A stretch of DNA of 64,000 nt from Corynebacterium suedekumii (GCF_030252185.1 NZ_CP126970.1:496001-560000); one strand, 5' to 3'. Shown: positions 11,728-21,397, counted from the first letter of the stretch. The notes: a model not told the origin generated them from the sequence alone. Made by a program: numbers and translations.

Positions 11728-13197
11728 ATGACCACCACGACCACACCAGTCAGGACCGATTTCAAGGGCAACGACGCCTCCCTCTTCGGCATCGTCCTCG
11801 CGGTCATCACCTTCTGGCTCTTCGCCCAGACGACAATGAACATCGGCCCCCTCATGGCCGACGACATCGGCATGCCGATGGAGGTGATGAACATCGCGAT
11901 TTCGCTGTCCGCCCTGTTCTCCGGCATGTTCATCGTCATGTGGGGCGGCTTCGGCGACAAGTTCGGCCTGAAGAAGATCGCCACCCTCGGCAATGTCTTC
12001 GGCATCATCGGCTCCCTGCTCATCGCCTTCGCCTTCAGCGAGGCCGCCTCCGGCATGGTTGTCACCGGCCGCGTGCTCCAGGGCCTGTCGGCCGGCGCCA
12101 TCATGCCGACCACCATGGCGCTGCTCAAAGTGTACTGGGAGGGTCCCGCCCGCCAGCGCGCCGTGTCCATGTGGTCCATCGGTTCCTGGGGCGGCTCCGG
12201 CCTGACCGCCATCTTCGGCGGTTTCATGGCCTCCACCGCCCTGGGCTGGCGCTCGATCTTCATCATCAGCGCAGTCGTCTCCGTCCTCTCGATCATCCTC
12301 ATGCGCCAGATCCCCGAGGCGGCGCCGGGCGCGGGCAAGCCCGGCCGGACCGACTGGATAGGCATCATCTCCCTGGCGGTCGCTCTGGCGTCCCTGCTCA
12401 TCGTCGTCACCCAGGGTTCCTCCATCGGCTGGACCAGCTGGATCACCTGGGCCCTGCTGGCGGTTTTCCTCGCCGCGTTCGGCGTCTTCATCAACCAGGA
12501 ACGCAACACCGGCACCCCCTTCGTCGACTTCGCGCTGTTCAAGAACACCGTGTTCACCGGCGCGACGATCTCGAACTTCCTCATCAACGGCACCGCCGGC
12601 GCCCTCACCGTCTCCCTCTGGGTCCTGCAGGGCGCAGGCAACATGTCGGCCGCCGAGGCGGGCTACCTGACCCTCGGCTACGCCATCTTCATCATCGCGT
12701 TCATCCGCGTGGGTGAGAAACTGCTGCAGAAGTTCGGTCCGCGGAAGCCGATGATCTGGGGAACCCTCATCGTGCTGGTCTCCATCGCACTGCTCATGGC
12801 CACCAACACCATGCAGGGCACCTACCAGATCCTCGCGGTGATCTCGTACTCCCTGTTCGGCCTGGGACTGGCGTTCTACGCCACTCCCTCGACAGACGCC
12901 GCACTGTCCAACCTGCCCAACGACCAGGTCGGCTCGGGCTCCGGTATCTACAAGATGGCCTCGTCCCTGGGCGCCGCTTTCGGCGTCGCCGCGTCCGCAG
13001 CCATCTTCACCGCGCTCCAGACCTCCGGCCTCGACATCGTCGGTGCGGCTATCGATTTCTCCGGCCGACAGGACAATGTGGCGGTCCGTGAAGCCGGCTT
13101 CGTCGGCCTCGCCTTCAATGCCCTGATGGCGATCGCCGCCCTCATCTCCATCACCTTCTTCATCCCCAAGGGCAAGAAGGCCGAGGCGGAAGCCTAG
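11728..13197 (+). CDS. MFS transporter, DHA2-type exporter (copy 1)
   Basis: 489-aa membrane protein with 12-14 hydrophobic segments. It has the MFS motif A-like loop GGFGDKFGLKKIATLG after segment 2 and motif C-like glycine patterns, placing it with proton-driven multidrug or metabolite exporters of the 14-TM DHA2 group. The ATG at 11728 is two bases after the M20 stop, and GAAGGAGA at 11712-11719 serves as ribosome site, so the two were one operon. It is a close paralogue of the next gene. Substrate unknown; the M20 neighbour suggests an N-acyl or conjugated amino-acid compound, which is inference. Confidence 0.9.
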   Translation: MTTTTTPVRTDFKGNDASLFGIVLAVITFWLFAQTTMNIGPLMADDIGMPMEVMNIAISLSALFSGMFIVMWGGFGDKFGLKKIATLGNVFGIIGSLLIAFAFSEAASGMVVTGRVLQGLSAGAIMPTTMALLKVYWEGPARQRAVSMWSIGSWGGSGLTAIFGGFMASTALGWRSIFIISAVVSVLSIILMRQIPEAAPGAGKPGRTDWIGIISLAVALASLLIVVTQGSSIGWTSWITWALLAVFLAAFGVFINQERNTGTPFVDFALFKNTVFTGATISNFLINGTAGALTVSLWVLQGAGNMSAAEAGYLTLGYAIFIIAFIRVGEKLLQKFGPRKPMIWGTLIVLVSIALLMATNTMQGTYQILAVISYSLFGLGLAFYATPSTDAALSNLPNDQVGSGSGIYKMASSLGAAFGVAASAAIFTALQTSGLDIVGAAIDFSGRQDNVAVREAGFVGLAFNALMAIAALISITFFIPKGKKAEAEA

Positions 13198-13215
13198 ACT
13201 TCGGCGAGCTCCGGG

Positions 13216-13260
13216 CAATGACCGCCGCTGCGGGAATCACCTCCCGGGCAGCGGTCATTG
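13216..13260 (+). terminator. Hairpin between the two MFS genes
   Basis: An imperfect stem (CAATGACCG... at 13216 pairing with ...CGGTCATTG ending at 13260) with one bulged base, 19 bases after the first MFS stop and without a T run. It could partly terminate or stabilise the upstream transcript. Confidence 0.55.
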
Positions 13261-13293
13261 TGGTTCGTCGCCCGACAACCATAAGGAATGCCA

Positions 13294-14808
13294 ATGTCAA
13301 CGCCCACCGCAGACACCGGCCCCACCGGCGCGGACCGTGAGTTCACAGGCACGAACCCGACCCTGCTCGGCCTGGTCCTGGCCGTCCTGACCTTCTGGTT
13401 GTTCGCCCAGTCGGCGCTCAACATCGGCCCCGTCATGGCCGGCGACACCGGCATACCGCAACCGCTGATGAACACCGCCATTTCCCTGGCAGCGCTGTTC
13501 GCCGGAATGTTCGTCGTCATCGCCGGCGGTTTCGGCGACCGGTACGGCCGGGTACGGTTCCTCACGATCGGGCTCGTCATCAACATCGTCGGTTCCCTGC
13601 TCGTGGCCGGAGCGTTCAGCGACCTGTCGGCGGTGATGATGCTGCTGGGCCGTGCGCTGCAGGGCCTGGCCGCGGCGTTCATCATGCCCACCTCTCTCGC
13701 GCTGGTGAAGACCTACTGGCAGGGTAAGGACCGCCAACGCGCCGTGTCGATGTGGTCGATCGGCACCTTCGGCGGGTCCGGGCTCGCAGCCCTGGTCGGT
13801 GGTTGGCTCACCGGCACTGTGGTCGGCTGGCGCGGGCTGTTCGTGCTCAGCGCGGCCGTGGCCGTCGCCGCGATAATCCTCATCCGGCCACTGCCGGAGT
13901 CCCGGCCCGCCGCGGGGCTGGAGCGCAGGCTCGATGTCGCGGGCATCGCCAGCTTCCTCGTCGCCCTCCTGTCCGCCCAGGTGGTGGCCACCCAGGGATC
14001 CTCCCTCGGTTGGGCCCACCCGATCATCCTCACGCTGGCAGCTGTCGCCGCCGCCGCGCTGATCGTCTTCTTCCGGGTCGAGTCCGGTAATCCGGATGCC
14101 TTCATCGACTTCCGGCTCTTCCGCAGCCGCTCCTTCTCCGGTGCCGTGCTGGCGAATTTCCTCATGAACTCCTGCGTGGGTGTGATGACGGTGGCGCTGT
14201 GGATGCTGCAGCAGGCGGGAGGCCTCTCCGCCGCCGACGCCGGTTACGTCACCCTCGGCTACGCCGTGTGCGTCATCGCCTTCATCCGCGTGGGCGAGAA
14301 GATGCTGCAGAAGCTCGGCCCCCGCAAGCCCATGGCGTTGGGCGCCGCGACGATGCTGGTGGCCATCAGTTTCCTCATGTTCACCAACCTCTACCAGACC
14401 TCCTACATCATCATGGCCGCGATCGGTTTCTCCCTGTTCGGGCTGGGACTGGCCTTCTTCGCCACCCCGGCGACGGACACCGCCCTCTCCTCGCTCCCGG
14501 ACGAGTACGCCGGTTCCGGCGCGGGACTGTTCAAGATGGCTTCTTCCCTTGGCGCGGCCTTCGGTCTCGCGGGTTCCACCGCCATCTTCACCGCGCTGGA
14601 GGAGACCGGGGTGCCTGCCCTGCGGGAGCTGATCCCCTTCGTGGGCGTGCAGTACAATGTGGCGTTACGCGAGGCAGGCATGGTGGGCATCGGATTCAAT
14701 GCCCTCCTGGCTTTCATCGCCCTCGTCGCCATCCTCGTCGTCGTGCCCCGCCAGAAGCGGCCGGCCGACCAGATCGCCGTCGATTCCCCCACGACCCACA
14801 AGAGTTGA
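13294..14808 (+). CDS. MFS transporter, DHA2-type exporter (copy 2)
   Basis: 504-aa paralogue of the preceding transporter. Long stretches align, for example GLVLAVLTFWLFAQSALNIGP, GGFGDRYGRVRFLTIG, RQRAVSMWSIGTFGGSGL, VALREAGMVGIGFNALLAF. The start at 13294 is preferred over the ATG at 13288 because AAGGA (13283-13287) then has six bases of spacing. The pair looks like a tandem duplication that has diverged. It ends eight bases before the acetyltransferase GTG. Substrate unknown. Confidence 0.9.
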   Translation: MSTPTADTGPTGADREFTGTNPTLLGLVLAVLTFWLFAQSALNIGPVMAGDTGIPQPLMNTAISLAALFAGMFVVIAGGFGDRYGRVRFLTIGLVINIVGSLLVAGAFSDLSAVMMLLGRALQGLAAAFIMPTSLALVKTYWQGKDRQRAVSMWSIGTFGGSGLAALVGGWLTGTVVGWRGLFVLSAAVAVAAIILIRPLPESRPAAGLERRLDVAGIASFLVALLSAQVVATQGSSLGWAHPIILTLAAVAAAALIVFFRVESGNPDAFIDFRLFRSRSFSGAVLANFLMNSCVGVMTVALWMLQQAGGLSAADAGYVTLGYAVCVIAFIRVGEKMLQKLGPRKPMALGAATMLVAISFLMFTNLYQTSYIIMAAIGFSLFGLGLAFFATPATDTALSSLPDEYAGSGAGLFKMASSLGAAFGLAGSTAIFTALEETGVPALRELIPFVGVQYNVALREAGMVGIGFNALLAFIALVAILVVVPRQKRPADQIAVDSPTTHKS

Positions 14809-14816
14809 GGCTCACC

Positions 14817-15269
14817 GTGCACACTCTCATCGCCGCCCACCCCCTCGCGGCGTTGTCACCGCTCGAGGTCCACAAACTCTACAAGCTGCGGGTGGACATC
14901 TTCGTCCACGAGCAGCGCTGCCCGTACGCGGAGATCGACGACGTGGACGCGGATCCGGACACCGTCCATCTGCTGGCCTGGGACGTCGCCGGGCGGCAGC
15001 TACTGGGGACTGCACGGGTCTTCCCCGACGGCGCCCGGCTGCGGCTGGGACGGGTGTGCGTGACGCCGTCGGCGCGGGGCACGGGACTGTCCGGACAGCT
15101 CGTTGAAGCAGCGACCGGGCTGGCCGAGGGCCGGGACGTGGTCCTGGACGCCCAGGTCCCGCTGGTGGAGTTCTACCGCGGGTTCGGGTTCGAGCCCGTC
15201 GGCGACGTCTTCGACGACGAGGGAATCCTGCATCAGCCGATGCTGCGGGTCGCCGCCTCCGAGGCCTGA
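14817..15269 (+). CDS. ElaA-like GNAT acetyltransferase
   Basis: 150 aa. The N-terminus LSPLEVHKLYKLRVDIFVHEQRCPYAEIDDVDADPDTVHL is characteristic of the ElaA group of GNAT enzymes. The acetyl-CoA loop is LGRVCVTPSARGTGLSGQLVEAA (about residues 80-102). It ends with a FYRGFGFEPVGDVFDDEGI motif. The GTG at 14817 follows GAGG with six bases of spacing, eight bases after the MFS stop. Its 3' end overlaps the convergent purT gene by 37 bases. Substrate unknown. Confidence 0.88.
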   Translation: MHTLIAAHPLAALSPLEVHKLYKLRVDIFVHEQRCPYAEIDDVDADPDTVHLLAWDVAGRQLLGTARVFPDGARLRLGRVCVTPSARGTGLSGQLVEAATGLAEGRDVVLDAQVPLVEFYRGFGFEPVGDVFDDEGILHQPMLRVAASEA

Positions 15270-16315
15270 GCCGCCCGGCTGCGGGCGCTGTCAACGGTTT
15301 CTGCGGTGACCAGGACCATGGCCCGCTCGTCGCGGTAGAGGCGGACGTCGGCCTCCGGAACCGCGAGAGCGGCGGCGAGGTCGTTGACCGGCCCGTAGAG
15401 CATCGTGCAGGCGCCCGGGGAGACGAGCGTGGTGTCGATGGGCAGCCCGAGGACCGCCCGTGCATGGAGGTCGTACTGCGAGAAACGCTGGGAACTCAGC
15501 GTCACCGTCGCCACGTCGTGCGGGCGGGGGGTGACCCCGGAAAAGTACACGTCGTCGCCGGACACGAACATCTCTACCGCGAAGACACCCCGGCCGCCGA
15601 GCGCATTGGAGATCCGCGCGGCCATGGAGCGGGCGTTGTCCAGCGCGGCGGGGCTCAGGGCCGTCGGCTGCCAGGATTCGAGCAGCCGACCGTCGTGGTT
15701 GATGTGGCCGATCGGCTCGCAGAACCAGGTGGCCAGTTTGCCGGTGGCCGGGTCGACGGAGCGCACGGCCAGGAGCGTGATCTCGGAGTCGAAATCGACG
15801 AAACGTTCGACCATCACGTCGTCGCCGTCGCCGCGCGCGTTGTCCCACGCCGCGTCGACTTCCCCTTCTCCGCGAATGACGGTGTGCCCGGGCCCAGCGG
15901 AGAAGGTCGCCGGCTTGACGATGCAGGGCAGGCCGAGGTCCGCGACCGCCTGATCGAAGTCCGCCCGGTTGTCCACGAAGCGGTATGCCGTCGTCGGCAG
16001 CCCCAGATCCTGGTTGGCGGTGTGCCGCAGCGTGTCGCGGGCGGCGGCGAGCTCGCAGCCGTGCGCGGAGGGTACGACGACGACATCGCCCGCAGCCTCC
16101 AGCTCAGCCAGGACCTCCACGGCGGTGTTCTCGATCATGGGGAGGATGAAGTCCGGGTGGTGCTCGTCGACGAGCGCCCGGAGCCCCTCCGGGTCGCGGG
16201 CGGCGTCGTTGTCCGCGGTACGGACCTCGACGCCGAGCCGGCGGAAGGCCACGGCGAGTTCCTCGGCGAACTCCCCGCTCCCGAGGAACAGTGCGCTGGT
16301 CGGTGGCATAGGCAC
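15233..16315 (-). CDS. purT: Formate-dependent phosphoribosylglycinamide formyltransferase
   Basis: PurT uses ATP and formate to formylate glycinamide ribonucleotide in purine synthesis. About 360 aa, ATP-grasp fold: LFLGSGEFAEELA at the N-terminus, PMIENTAVEVL, LPCIVKPATFSAGPGHTVI (ATP lysine), MVERFVDFDSEITLLAVR, CEPIGHINHDGRLLESWQP, RGVFAVEMFVSGDDVYFSGVTPRPHD. The E. coli enzyme is about 390 aa, so this is slightly short. Starts are GTG at 16315 or ATG at 16309; neither has a strong ribosome site. It sits four bases after the purA stop and is probably translated from the purA transcript. Confidence 0.93.
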   Translation of the reverse strand: MPMPPTSALFLGSGEFAEELAVAFRRLGVEVRTADNDAARDPEGLRALVDEHHPDFILPMIENTAVEVLAELEAAGDVVVVPSAHGCELAAARDTLRHTANQDLGLPTTAYRFVDNRADFDQAVADLGLPCIVKPATFSAGPGHTVIRGEGEVDAAWDNARGDGDDVMVERFVDFDSEITLLAVRSVDPATGKLATWFCEPIGHINHDGRLLESWQPTALSPAALDNARSMAARISNALGGRGVFAVEMFVSGDDVYFSGVTPRPHDVATVTLSSQRFSQYDLHARAVLGLPIDTTLVSPGACTMLYGPVNDLAAALAVPEADVRLYRDERAMVLVTAETVDSARSRAAQASEAATRSIG

Positions 16316-16319
16316 TGAG

Positions 16320-17609
16320 TTAATCCGCCAGGACGTCGTGGCGCACGATCGTCTGGTCGCGGCCGGGGCCGACGCCGATGTAGGAGATGCGGCAGCCGGA
16401 GAGCGCCTCCAGGCGCAGGACGTAGTCCTGGGCCTTCTGCGGCAGCTCCTCGAAGGTGGTGCAGCCGGTGATGTCCTCGTCCCAGGCGGGCATGGTCTCG
16501 AAGATCGGCTCCGCGTGGTGGAACTGGGACTGGGTGAGCGGCATCTCGTCGAAACGCTCCCCGTCGACGTCGTAGGCCACGCAGATCGGGATCTCGCCGA
16601 TGCCGGTGAGCACGTCCAGCTTGGTCAGGAAGTAGTCGGTGAAACCGTTGACGCGGGAGGCGTAGCGGGCGATCACCGAGTCGTACCAGCCGCAGCGACG
16701 CTTGCGGCCGGTATTCACGCCAATTTCGCCGCCGACGGTCTGCAGGTACTCACCCCACTTGTCGAAAAGCTCCGTCGGGAACGGGCCGGCGCCGACGCGG
16801 GTGGTATACGCCTTGATGATGCCCAGGCTGGTGGTGATGCGGGTCGGACCGATGCCCGCACCCACGCTGGCGCCGCCGGCGGTCGGGTTGGAGGAGGTGA
16901 CGAACGGGTAGGTGCCGTGGTCGACGTCGAGCATCGTGGCCTGACCGCCCTCCATGAGGACGCGCTTGCCCTCGTCGAGGGCTTTGTTGAGCATGTACTC
17001 CGCGTCGACGACCATCGGGCGCAGGCGGTCCGCGTAGGACAGGAAGTACGTGACGATCTCCTCCGGGTCGATCGCCTTGCGGTTGTACATCTTCACCAGG
17101 ACCTGGTTCTTGATGTCGAGAGCGGAGGTGACCTTCTGCCGCAGGATCGACTCGTCGAAGATGTCCTGCACGCGGATGCCCACGCGGGAGACCTTGTCGG
17201 CGTAGGTCGGGCCGATGCCGCGACCGGTGGTGCCGATGGCCCGCTTGCCCAGGAAACGCTCCTGCACGCGGTCCATGACCTGGTGGTACGGGGCCACGAG
17301 GTGGGCGTTGGCGGAGATCTTCAGCCGGGACGCGTCGGCGCCGCGGGCCTCGAGTCCGTCGATCTCCTCGAAGAGCGCCTCGAGGTTGATCACCACGCCG
17401 TTGCCCAGGATCGGGACGGCGTTCTCGGAGAGCACACCGGCGGGAAGGAGCTTGAGCTCGTACTTCTCGCCGCCGACGACGACGGTGTGGCCGGCGTTGT
17501 TACCGCCGTTGGGCTTGACCACGTAGTCGACCAGGCCGCCGAGAATATCCGTGGCCTTGCCCTTGCCCTCGTCGCCCCACTGGGCACCGACAATCACGAT
17601 TGCAGCCAT
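16320..17609 (-). CDS. purA: Adenylosuccinate synthetase
   Basis: Joins IMP and aspartate using GTP, the first committed AMP step. 429 aa, the normal bacterial length. Signatures: [14 protein letters not shown] at residues 8-21 (IMP/GTP site with catalytic Asp), [11 protein letters not shown] with the catalytic His about 41, [33 protein letters not shown], and [13 protein letters not shown] near residue 300. It leads a purA-purT unit and is divergent from the gene at 17715. Confidence 0.98.
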   Translation of the reverse strand: MAAIVIVGAQWGDEGKGKATDILGGLVDYVVKPNGGNNAGHTVVVGGEKYELKLLPAGVLSENAVPILGNGVVINLEALFEEIDGLEARGADASRLKISANAHLVAPYHQVMDRVQERFLGKRAIGTTGRGIGPTYADKVSRVGIRVQDIFDESILRQKVTSALDIKNQVLVKMYNRKAIDPEEIVTYFLSYADRLRPMVVDAEYMLNKALDEGKRVLMEGGQATMLDVDHGTYPFVTSSNPTAGGASVGAGIGPTRITTSLGIIKAYTTRVGAGPFPTELFDKWGEYLQTVGGEIGVNTGRKRRCGWYDSVIARYASRVNGFTDYFLTKLDVLTGIGEIPICVAYDVDGERFDEMPLTQSQFHHAEPIFETMPAWDEDITGCTTFEELPQKAQDYVLRLEALSGCRISYIGVGPGRDQTIVRHDVLAD

Positions 17610-17714
17610 TTGTTTGCGTCACTTCCGCTCATTCGTCGACAACTCCAGGCCGTATGCAGCCGTGGCCGGAGGTTGATTCTACTCCCTACTCTCTCCGGCG
17701 TACTATCACACCTC

Positions 17715-18575
17715 ATGCGAGTGCTTTACCTGCGCTGCGGGGACGCCTCCCCGCCCGCCCCTGCCGGTGTGGAGACCCACACGCTTGACGACGTCCCCTC
17801 CCGCCGCGCACTGCGCTTCCTCGACGAGGCCACCACCCAGATCCTGCCCGAGGATCCCACCCCCTCCCTCGACGAGATCGCCGCCCGGCCCGACGTCGCC
17901 CATCTGGGCACCCCCGGCCCGGCCCCGCAGGCACCGCACCTGCCCGAGCGGCTCCGCGTCATCGTCGCCGGAACGGATGCCGCCCTGTCCGCCGTGCTCA
18001 CCCGCCTCATGCGGGCCGACCATCTCTGGGCGGAGGTCGGCTTCGTGCCCTCGTCGTCTGATTCCACGGCGGCCCGGAACTGGGGGCTGCCCACATCCGG
18101 CGAGGCGGCGCTGGAGCTGGCGATGACCGGGACGGTGCGCCCCGTCCCCCTCATCCGCACCGACGCCGGCGTGGCCGTCGCCGGTTCCGCCACCATCACC
18201 GACTGGGAGACCCCGGAAATCACCGGCGAGATCATCGTCGACGATGACGTCCTCGTGCGCCACGAAGGTGCCGGGGGTGTCGTCGGCGCGCGCCTGGTCC
18301 CCATGCTCGACGCCCCGGGCATCGTCGCCGGCCGGACCGTGCTGCCCCCGGCCGGATGGCGGGAGCGGATCACCACCTGGCCGGTGCTCCGCCGATTCTC
18401 CCGCGGGCAGGCGCGGACGCCGAAGGTGGACCCGGACACCCTGTTCACCGGCCGTGCCGTACAGGCAGGCGGCCCGGCCCTGGGCGTCACCGTCGACGGG
18501 GTACGTCACCCGCGCGCCCTGGAACGGGTCACCTTCTACCGCCATCTGCGCGATCTGCAGGTCGTGCGCCCCTGA
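17715..18575 (+). CDS. Degenerate diacylglycerol-kinase-like protein
   Basis: 286 aa. The middle reads like the catalytic domain of lipid/diacylglycerol kinases: VIVAGTDAALSAVLTRLMRAD occupies the place of the GGDGT-type nucleotide loop, followed by VGFVPSSSDSTAARNWGLP (compare the usual GTxNDFARxLGIP) and a downstream beta-rich part. The loop glycine-aspartate residues needed for ATP binding are not conserved, so it may be catalytically inactive. Orthologues appear to be conserved next to purA in corynebacteria. The ATG at 17715 is eight bases after a good -10 (TACTAT, 17701-17706), suggesting a nearly leaderless mRNA. Function unknown. Confidence 0.7.
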   Translation: MRVLYLRCGDASPPAPAGVETHTLDDVPSRRALRFLDEATTQILPEDPTPSLDEIAARPDVAHLGTPGPAPQAPHLPERLRVIVAGTDAALSAVLTRLMRADHLWAEVGFVPSSSDSTAARNWGLPTSGEAALELAMTGTVRPVPLIRTDAGVAVAGSATITDWETPEITGEIIVDDDVLVRHEGAGGVVGARLVPMLDAPGIVAGRTVLPPAGWRERITTWPVLRRFSRGQARTPKVDPDTLFTGRAVQAGGPALGVTVDGVRHPRALERVTFYRHLRDLQVVRP

Positions 18576-19069
18576 GCATCCGCTGCCCGGCGTCCGACGG
18601 CGACGGCGGGCGACGCCGGGCCTCGGGAAAATGACCGCCCGCACCCCCGTGTGATAAAGCTCACATTCGGCGATTTTTAATAAATCTGAGACTTCATGTT
18701 CGACACATGCAATCTTCGACATGTCGTCTTTCCGCGCCCGGACCCCGCCGACCGATCGTGTCCGCAATACCCAGCGCATCACACATGAGCCTGGTCAGAC
18801 AGTGTGACTCCCACCACGGCCACGACGGGCCACCACCGCGGTCCGGGACAAAACCAGCCATTGTAGGGATCTCGCCGACGACGTCAAGGAGAGTCAGGAA
18901 GAAATTACTTGATTCGTCAACCTTCGGCTGGGCACTCCGCCCCACCCCCGCAGATTTCCCTACCGTCGATGGAGCAACGCCACTTAAGACAAACCCACGC
19001 TTCCTCCCCGGCAACCGGCTGTTGCTCGACCGCCACACGGAGGGGGCAACAATCTTGAGAGGACACATC
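18576..19069. other. Upstream region of the DUF2382 stress gene
   Basis: 494 bases with no recognisable gene. The part 18650-18700 is A/T-rich (TTTTTAATAAATC), and another A/T-rich patch lies at 18895-18925. Either may hold the promoter of the gene at 19070. TGAGAGGA at 19056-19063 is its ribosome binding site. No clear SigB or SigH consensus was assigned by eye. Confidence 0.45.
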
Positions 19070-20047
19070 ATGGTTAACCGCAACGTCCAGGATCTGACCA
19101 ACGCCACCGCCTACGACAAGAACGGCGACAAGCTGGGCTCCGTCAAGGAGGTCTACATCAACGACGCCACCGGCCAGCCGGACTTCGTCGAGGTCGGCCA
19201 CGGTCTCTTCGGCATGAGCTCCAGCCTGGTGCCGCTGCGCGGCCACCGTCTCGACGGCGAGGACCTCCGCCTGGCCTTCACCAAGGACCGCATCGAGGAT
19301 GCCCCGAACATCGACGACGATGCCCACCTGTCCGAGAACGACCAGGACACCATGTACCGCCACTACGGCATCGAGGGCACGGAGAACGTCGAGACCTACG
19401 ACTCCGACCGCCGCAACTGGGACCGCGACGACCGCCTCCGCGATGACCGCACCGCCGCCGCAGGCACCGCTGGTGCCGCCGGTACCGTCGGCGCCGCCGG
19501 GACCGTGGCCGACGGCTTCGACGCCCGCGATGACCGTGACTTCGTCGATGCTGACCGCAACCGCATCGACCGCGATGTCACCGACCGTGACCGCGACCTC
19601 ACCGACGGCGACTCCATCGTCCGTTCCGAGGAGCGCCTCAACGTGGACAAGGACCGCGTCGAGACCGGCCAGGCCCGTCTGCGCAAGTACGTCGTCCACG
19701 ACACCGAGACCGTCGAGGTCCCGGTCGAGCGCGAAGAGGTGCGCATCGAGCGCAACCCGATCGACGCTGACGACGCCCGCGCACACCGCGGTGGCCAGCT
19801 CGGCGACGACGAGGCTTCCGTGACCCTCCACGAGGAGCGCGTCAACGTCAGCAAGGAGACCGTCCCGGTCGAGGAGGTCCGCCTGGACAAGCAGACCGTC
19901 CGCGACACCGAGACCGTCCGTGAGGACGTCGCCCACGAGGAGATCGAGGTCGACGGCGCAGGCCGCAACGTCGCCGACCGTGACCGCGACCTGCTCGACG
20001 ACAAGGATCGCCCGGTCACCGACCGCGACGGCCGCAAGAACCTCTAA
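19070..20047 (+). CDS. PRC-barrel / DUF2382 (YsnF-AvaK) stress protein
   Basis: 325 aa, very hydrophilic. Residues about 1-85 form a PRC-barrel (YDKNGDKLGSVKEVYINDATGQPDFVEV). A Gly/Ala-rich linker and a Asp/Arg-rich stretch with repeated DRDRDL follow. The C-terminal DUF2382 domain has two repeats with RSEERLNVDKDRVETGQARLRKYVVHDTE and LHEERVNVSKETVPVEEVRLDKQTV. Proteins of this kind are induced by general stress in actinobacteria and Bacillus; the molecular role is unknown. The ATG at 19070 is chosen for TGAGAGGA seven bases upstream and because the domain begins there. Transcribed alone, ending at a strong bidirectional hairpin. Confidence 0.88.
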   Translation: MVNRNVQDLTNATAYDKNGDKLGSVKEVYINDATGQPDFVEVGHGLFGMSSSLVPLRGHRLDGEDLRLAFTKDRIEDAPNIDDDAHLSENDQDTMYRHYGIEGTENVETYDSDRRNWDRDDRLRDDRTAAAGTAGAAGTVGAAGTVADGFDARDDRDFVDADRNRIDRDVTDRDRDLTDGDSIVRSEERLNVDKDRVETGQARLRKYVVHDTETVEVPVEREEVRIERNPIDADDARAHRGGQLGDDEASVTLHEERVNVSKETVPVEEVRLDKQTVRDTETVREDVAHEEIEVDGAGRNVADRDRDLLDDKDRPVTDRDGRKNL

Positions 20048-20080
20048 GGTTCCGCAGCCCGTCCGGTAACCACCGGCAAC

Positions 20081-20127
20081 AGAAGGCCCCCGGCGTCTGA
20101 CCACCACGGTCAGACCCCGGGGGCTCT
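20081..20127. terminator. Bidirectional terminator
   Basis: A stem of about 20 bp (20083-20102 with 20108-20127, one mismatch near the middle, five-base ACCAC loop) between convergent genes. It lies 33 bases after the DUF2382 stop and 14 bases beyond the stop of the minus-strand gene. Confidence 0.88.
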
Positions 20128-20141
20128 GTCATCTCCCGACC

Positions 20142-21329
20142 TCAGTCGTCGTCCTCGTGGATCCCCGGCCACCGTTCGTGCGGGTAGGCCGGGGTCTCCG
20201 ATGTCGGGGCGAGGGCGGACATGGCGGATTCCCGCGACCAGCCGCAGACCTCGAGGAGGTCGACGGTGATGGACCGGGACTGGGCGAGGATGACGTACTC
20301 GGAGAGCACGCCGTTCTCCCGGATGGCGGACATGTCGGCGCTGGCGGCGAGGATCTGCAGGCGCCGGACCAGGCCGGGGATCTGGGTGGCCTCCACGGCG
20401 TCCGCCTCCCCGTCGAACAGGTCGGACAGGGAGGCGGCGATGTCCGCGAGCTCGTCGACGATGTTGACCAGGCGGGTGCTCACCCGGTCGCCGTCATCAC
20501 AGAGGACCAGCGCACGGCGGGCGAGCACGCGGGCGTTGCGCATGGTCTGCTCGACGGCGGGCAGGATCCGTTCCAGCGACCGGACGCGGCGGCGGGCACC
20601 CCACATCAGCGGGGACAGGCTCGTCATCTCGCGGCCCACCTTGGCGGCCGCGAGCATGTTGTTGATGTCGGGCTGGGTGTTGTGGACGGCGTGGATGGCC
20701 CGGTCGAGCTCCCCCGATTCGCCCTTGTCCAGGGCGGTGGCCACGTCATCGAGGACGGAGGAGGCGATGCCGAGGAGTTTGGCCACCTCGTGGCGCCCGG
20801 AGTTCAGGGGTGAGGACGGGAGCAGGGCGATGGTGGCCAGGCCGATGATCGCGCCGATGATGGCGTCGAGCATGCGGGCGGGCCCGCCGCCCTCGGTGCC
20901 CGGCGGCATGATCGTGGCGATGAGGATGGCGCCGATGGCCACCTGGTTGCTCACCAGGGGTGACTTGGAGGCGAAGGAGGCGACCAGCAGGGAGATGCCG
21001 ACGATGATGGAGATCTGCCACACGCCCGGCCCGAGGTAGAGGACGAGGAGGTCACCGAGGCCGACACCGATGGTGCAGCCCATGGCGAGTTCGACGGCGC
21101 GTCTGATGCGGTCGCCACCGGAGAGCCCGAGGATGATGACCACGGTGATGGGGGCGAAGAAGGGGGAGTCGTGGCCGAAGACGGCCTGCGCCACCCAGTA
21201 GGCCAGGCCGGCACCGACGGCGGCCTGCAGGATCGCCAGCCAGCGTTTGCGGACGCGGCGGGCACGCGACTCCAGGGATCCCTCAATCTGCCGGAGGCGT
21301 TCGAGGGTGCCGATTCTCAGTTTCGCCAT
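20142..21329 (-). CDS. FUSC / aromatic-acid-exporter-like membrane protein
   Basis: 395 aa. Residues about 28-185 contain five to six hydrophobic segments (WLAILQAAVGAGLAYWVAQ, FFAPITVVIILGL, ISIIVGISLLVASFA, ...AIIGAIIGLATIALL) typical of the FUSC/ArAE N-terminal domain. The C-terminal half is a long helical cytoplasmic domain. Members are proposed efflux components, but transport by single-domain actinobacterial forms is unproven. The gene follows the fba terminator and is probably read separately. Confidence 0.85.
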   Translation of the reverse strand: MAKLRIGTLERLRQIEGSLESRARRVRKRWLAILQAAVGAGLAYWVAQAVFGHDSPFFAPITVVIILGLSGGDRIRRAVELAMGCTIGVGLGDLLVLYLGPGVWQISIIVGISLLVASFASKSPLVSNQVAIGAILIATIMPPGTEGGGPARMLDAIIGAIIGLATIALLPSSPLNSGRHEVAKLLGIASSVLDDVATALDKGESGELDRAIHAVHNTQPDINNMLAAAKVGREMTSLSPLMWGARRRVRSLERILPAVEQTMRNARVLARRALVLCDDGDRVSTRLVNIVDELADIAASLSDLFDGEADAVEATQIPGLVRRLQILAASADMSAIRENGVLSEYVILAQSRSITVDLLEVCGWSRESAMSALAPTSETPAYPHERWPGIHEDDD

Positions 21330-21357
21330 GAATCACAACCTACCCGGGAACGCGGAC

Positions 21358-21378
21358 AACCCCGCACGAGGCGGGGTT
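21358..21378 (-). terminator. Terminator hairpin of fba
   Basis: A perfect 8-bp stem (AACCCCGC-ACGAG-GCGGGGTT), 19 bases beyond the fba stop on the minus strand. Confidence 0.75.
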
Positions 21379-21397
21379 GAGCAGCGGAGAAGGGGTG

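Noticed and set aside
11428-13218. 596-codon open frame opposite the first MFS gene
   Set aside because: Antisense shadow with low-complexity Gly/Asp/His composition; the plus strand encodes a normal transporter.
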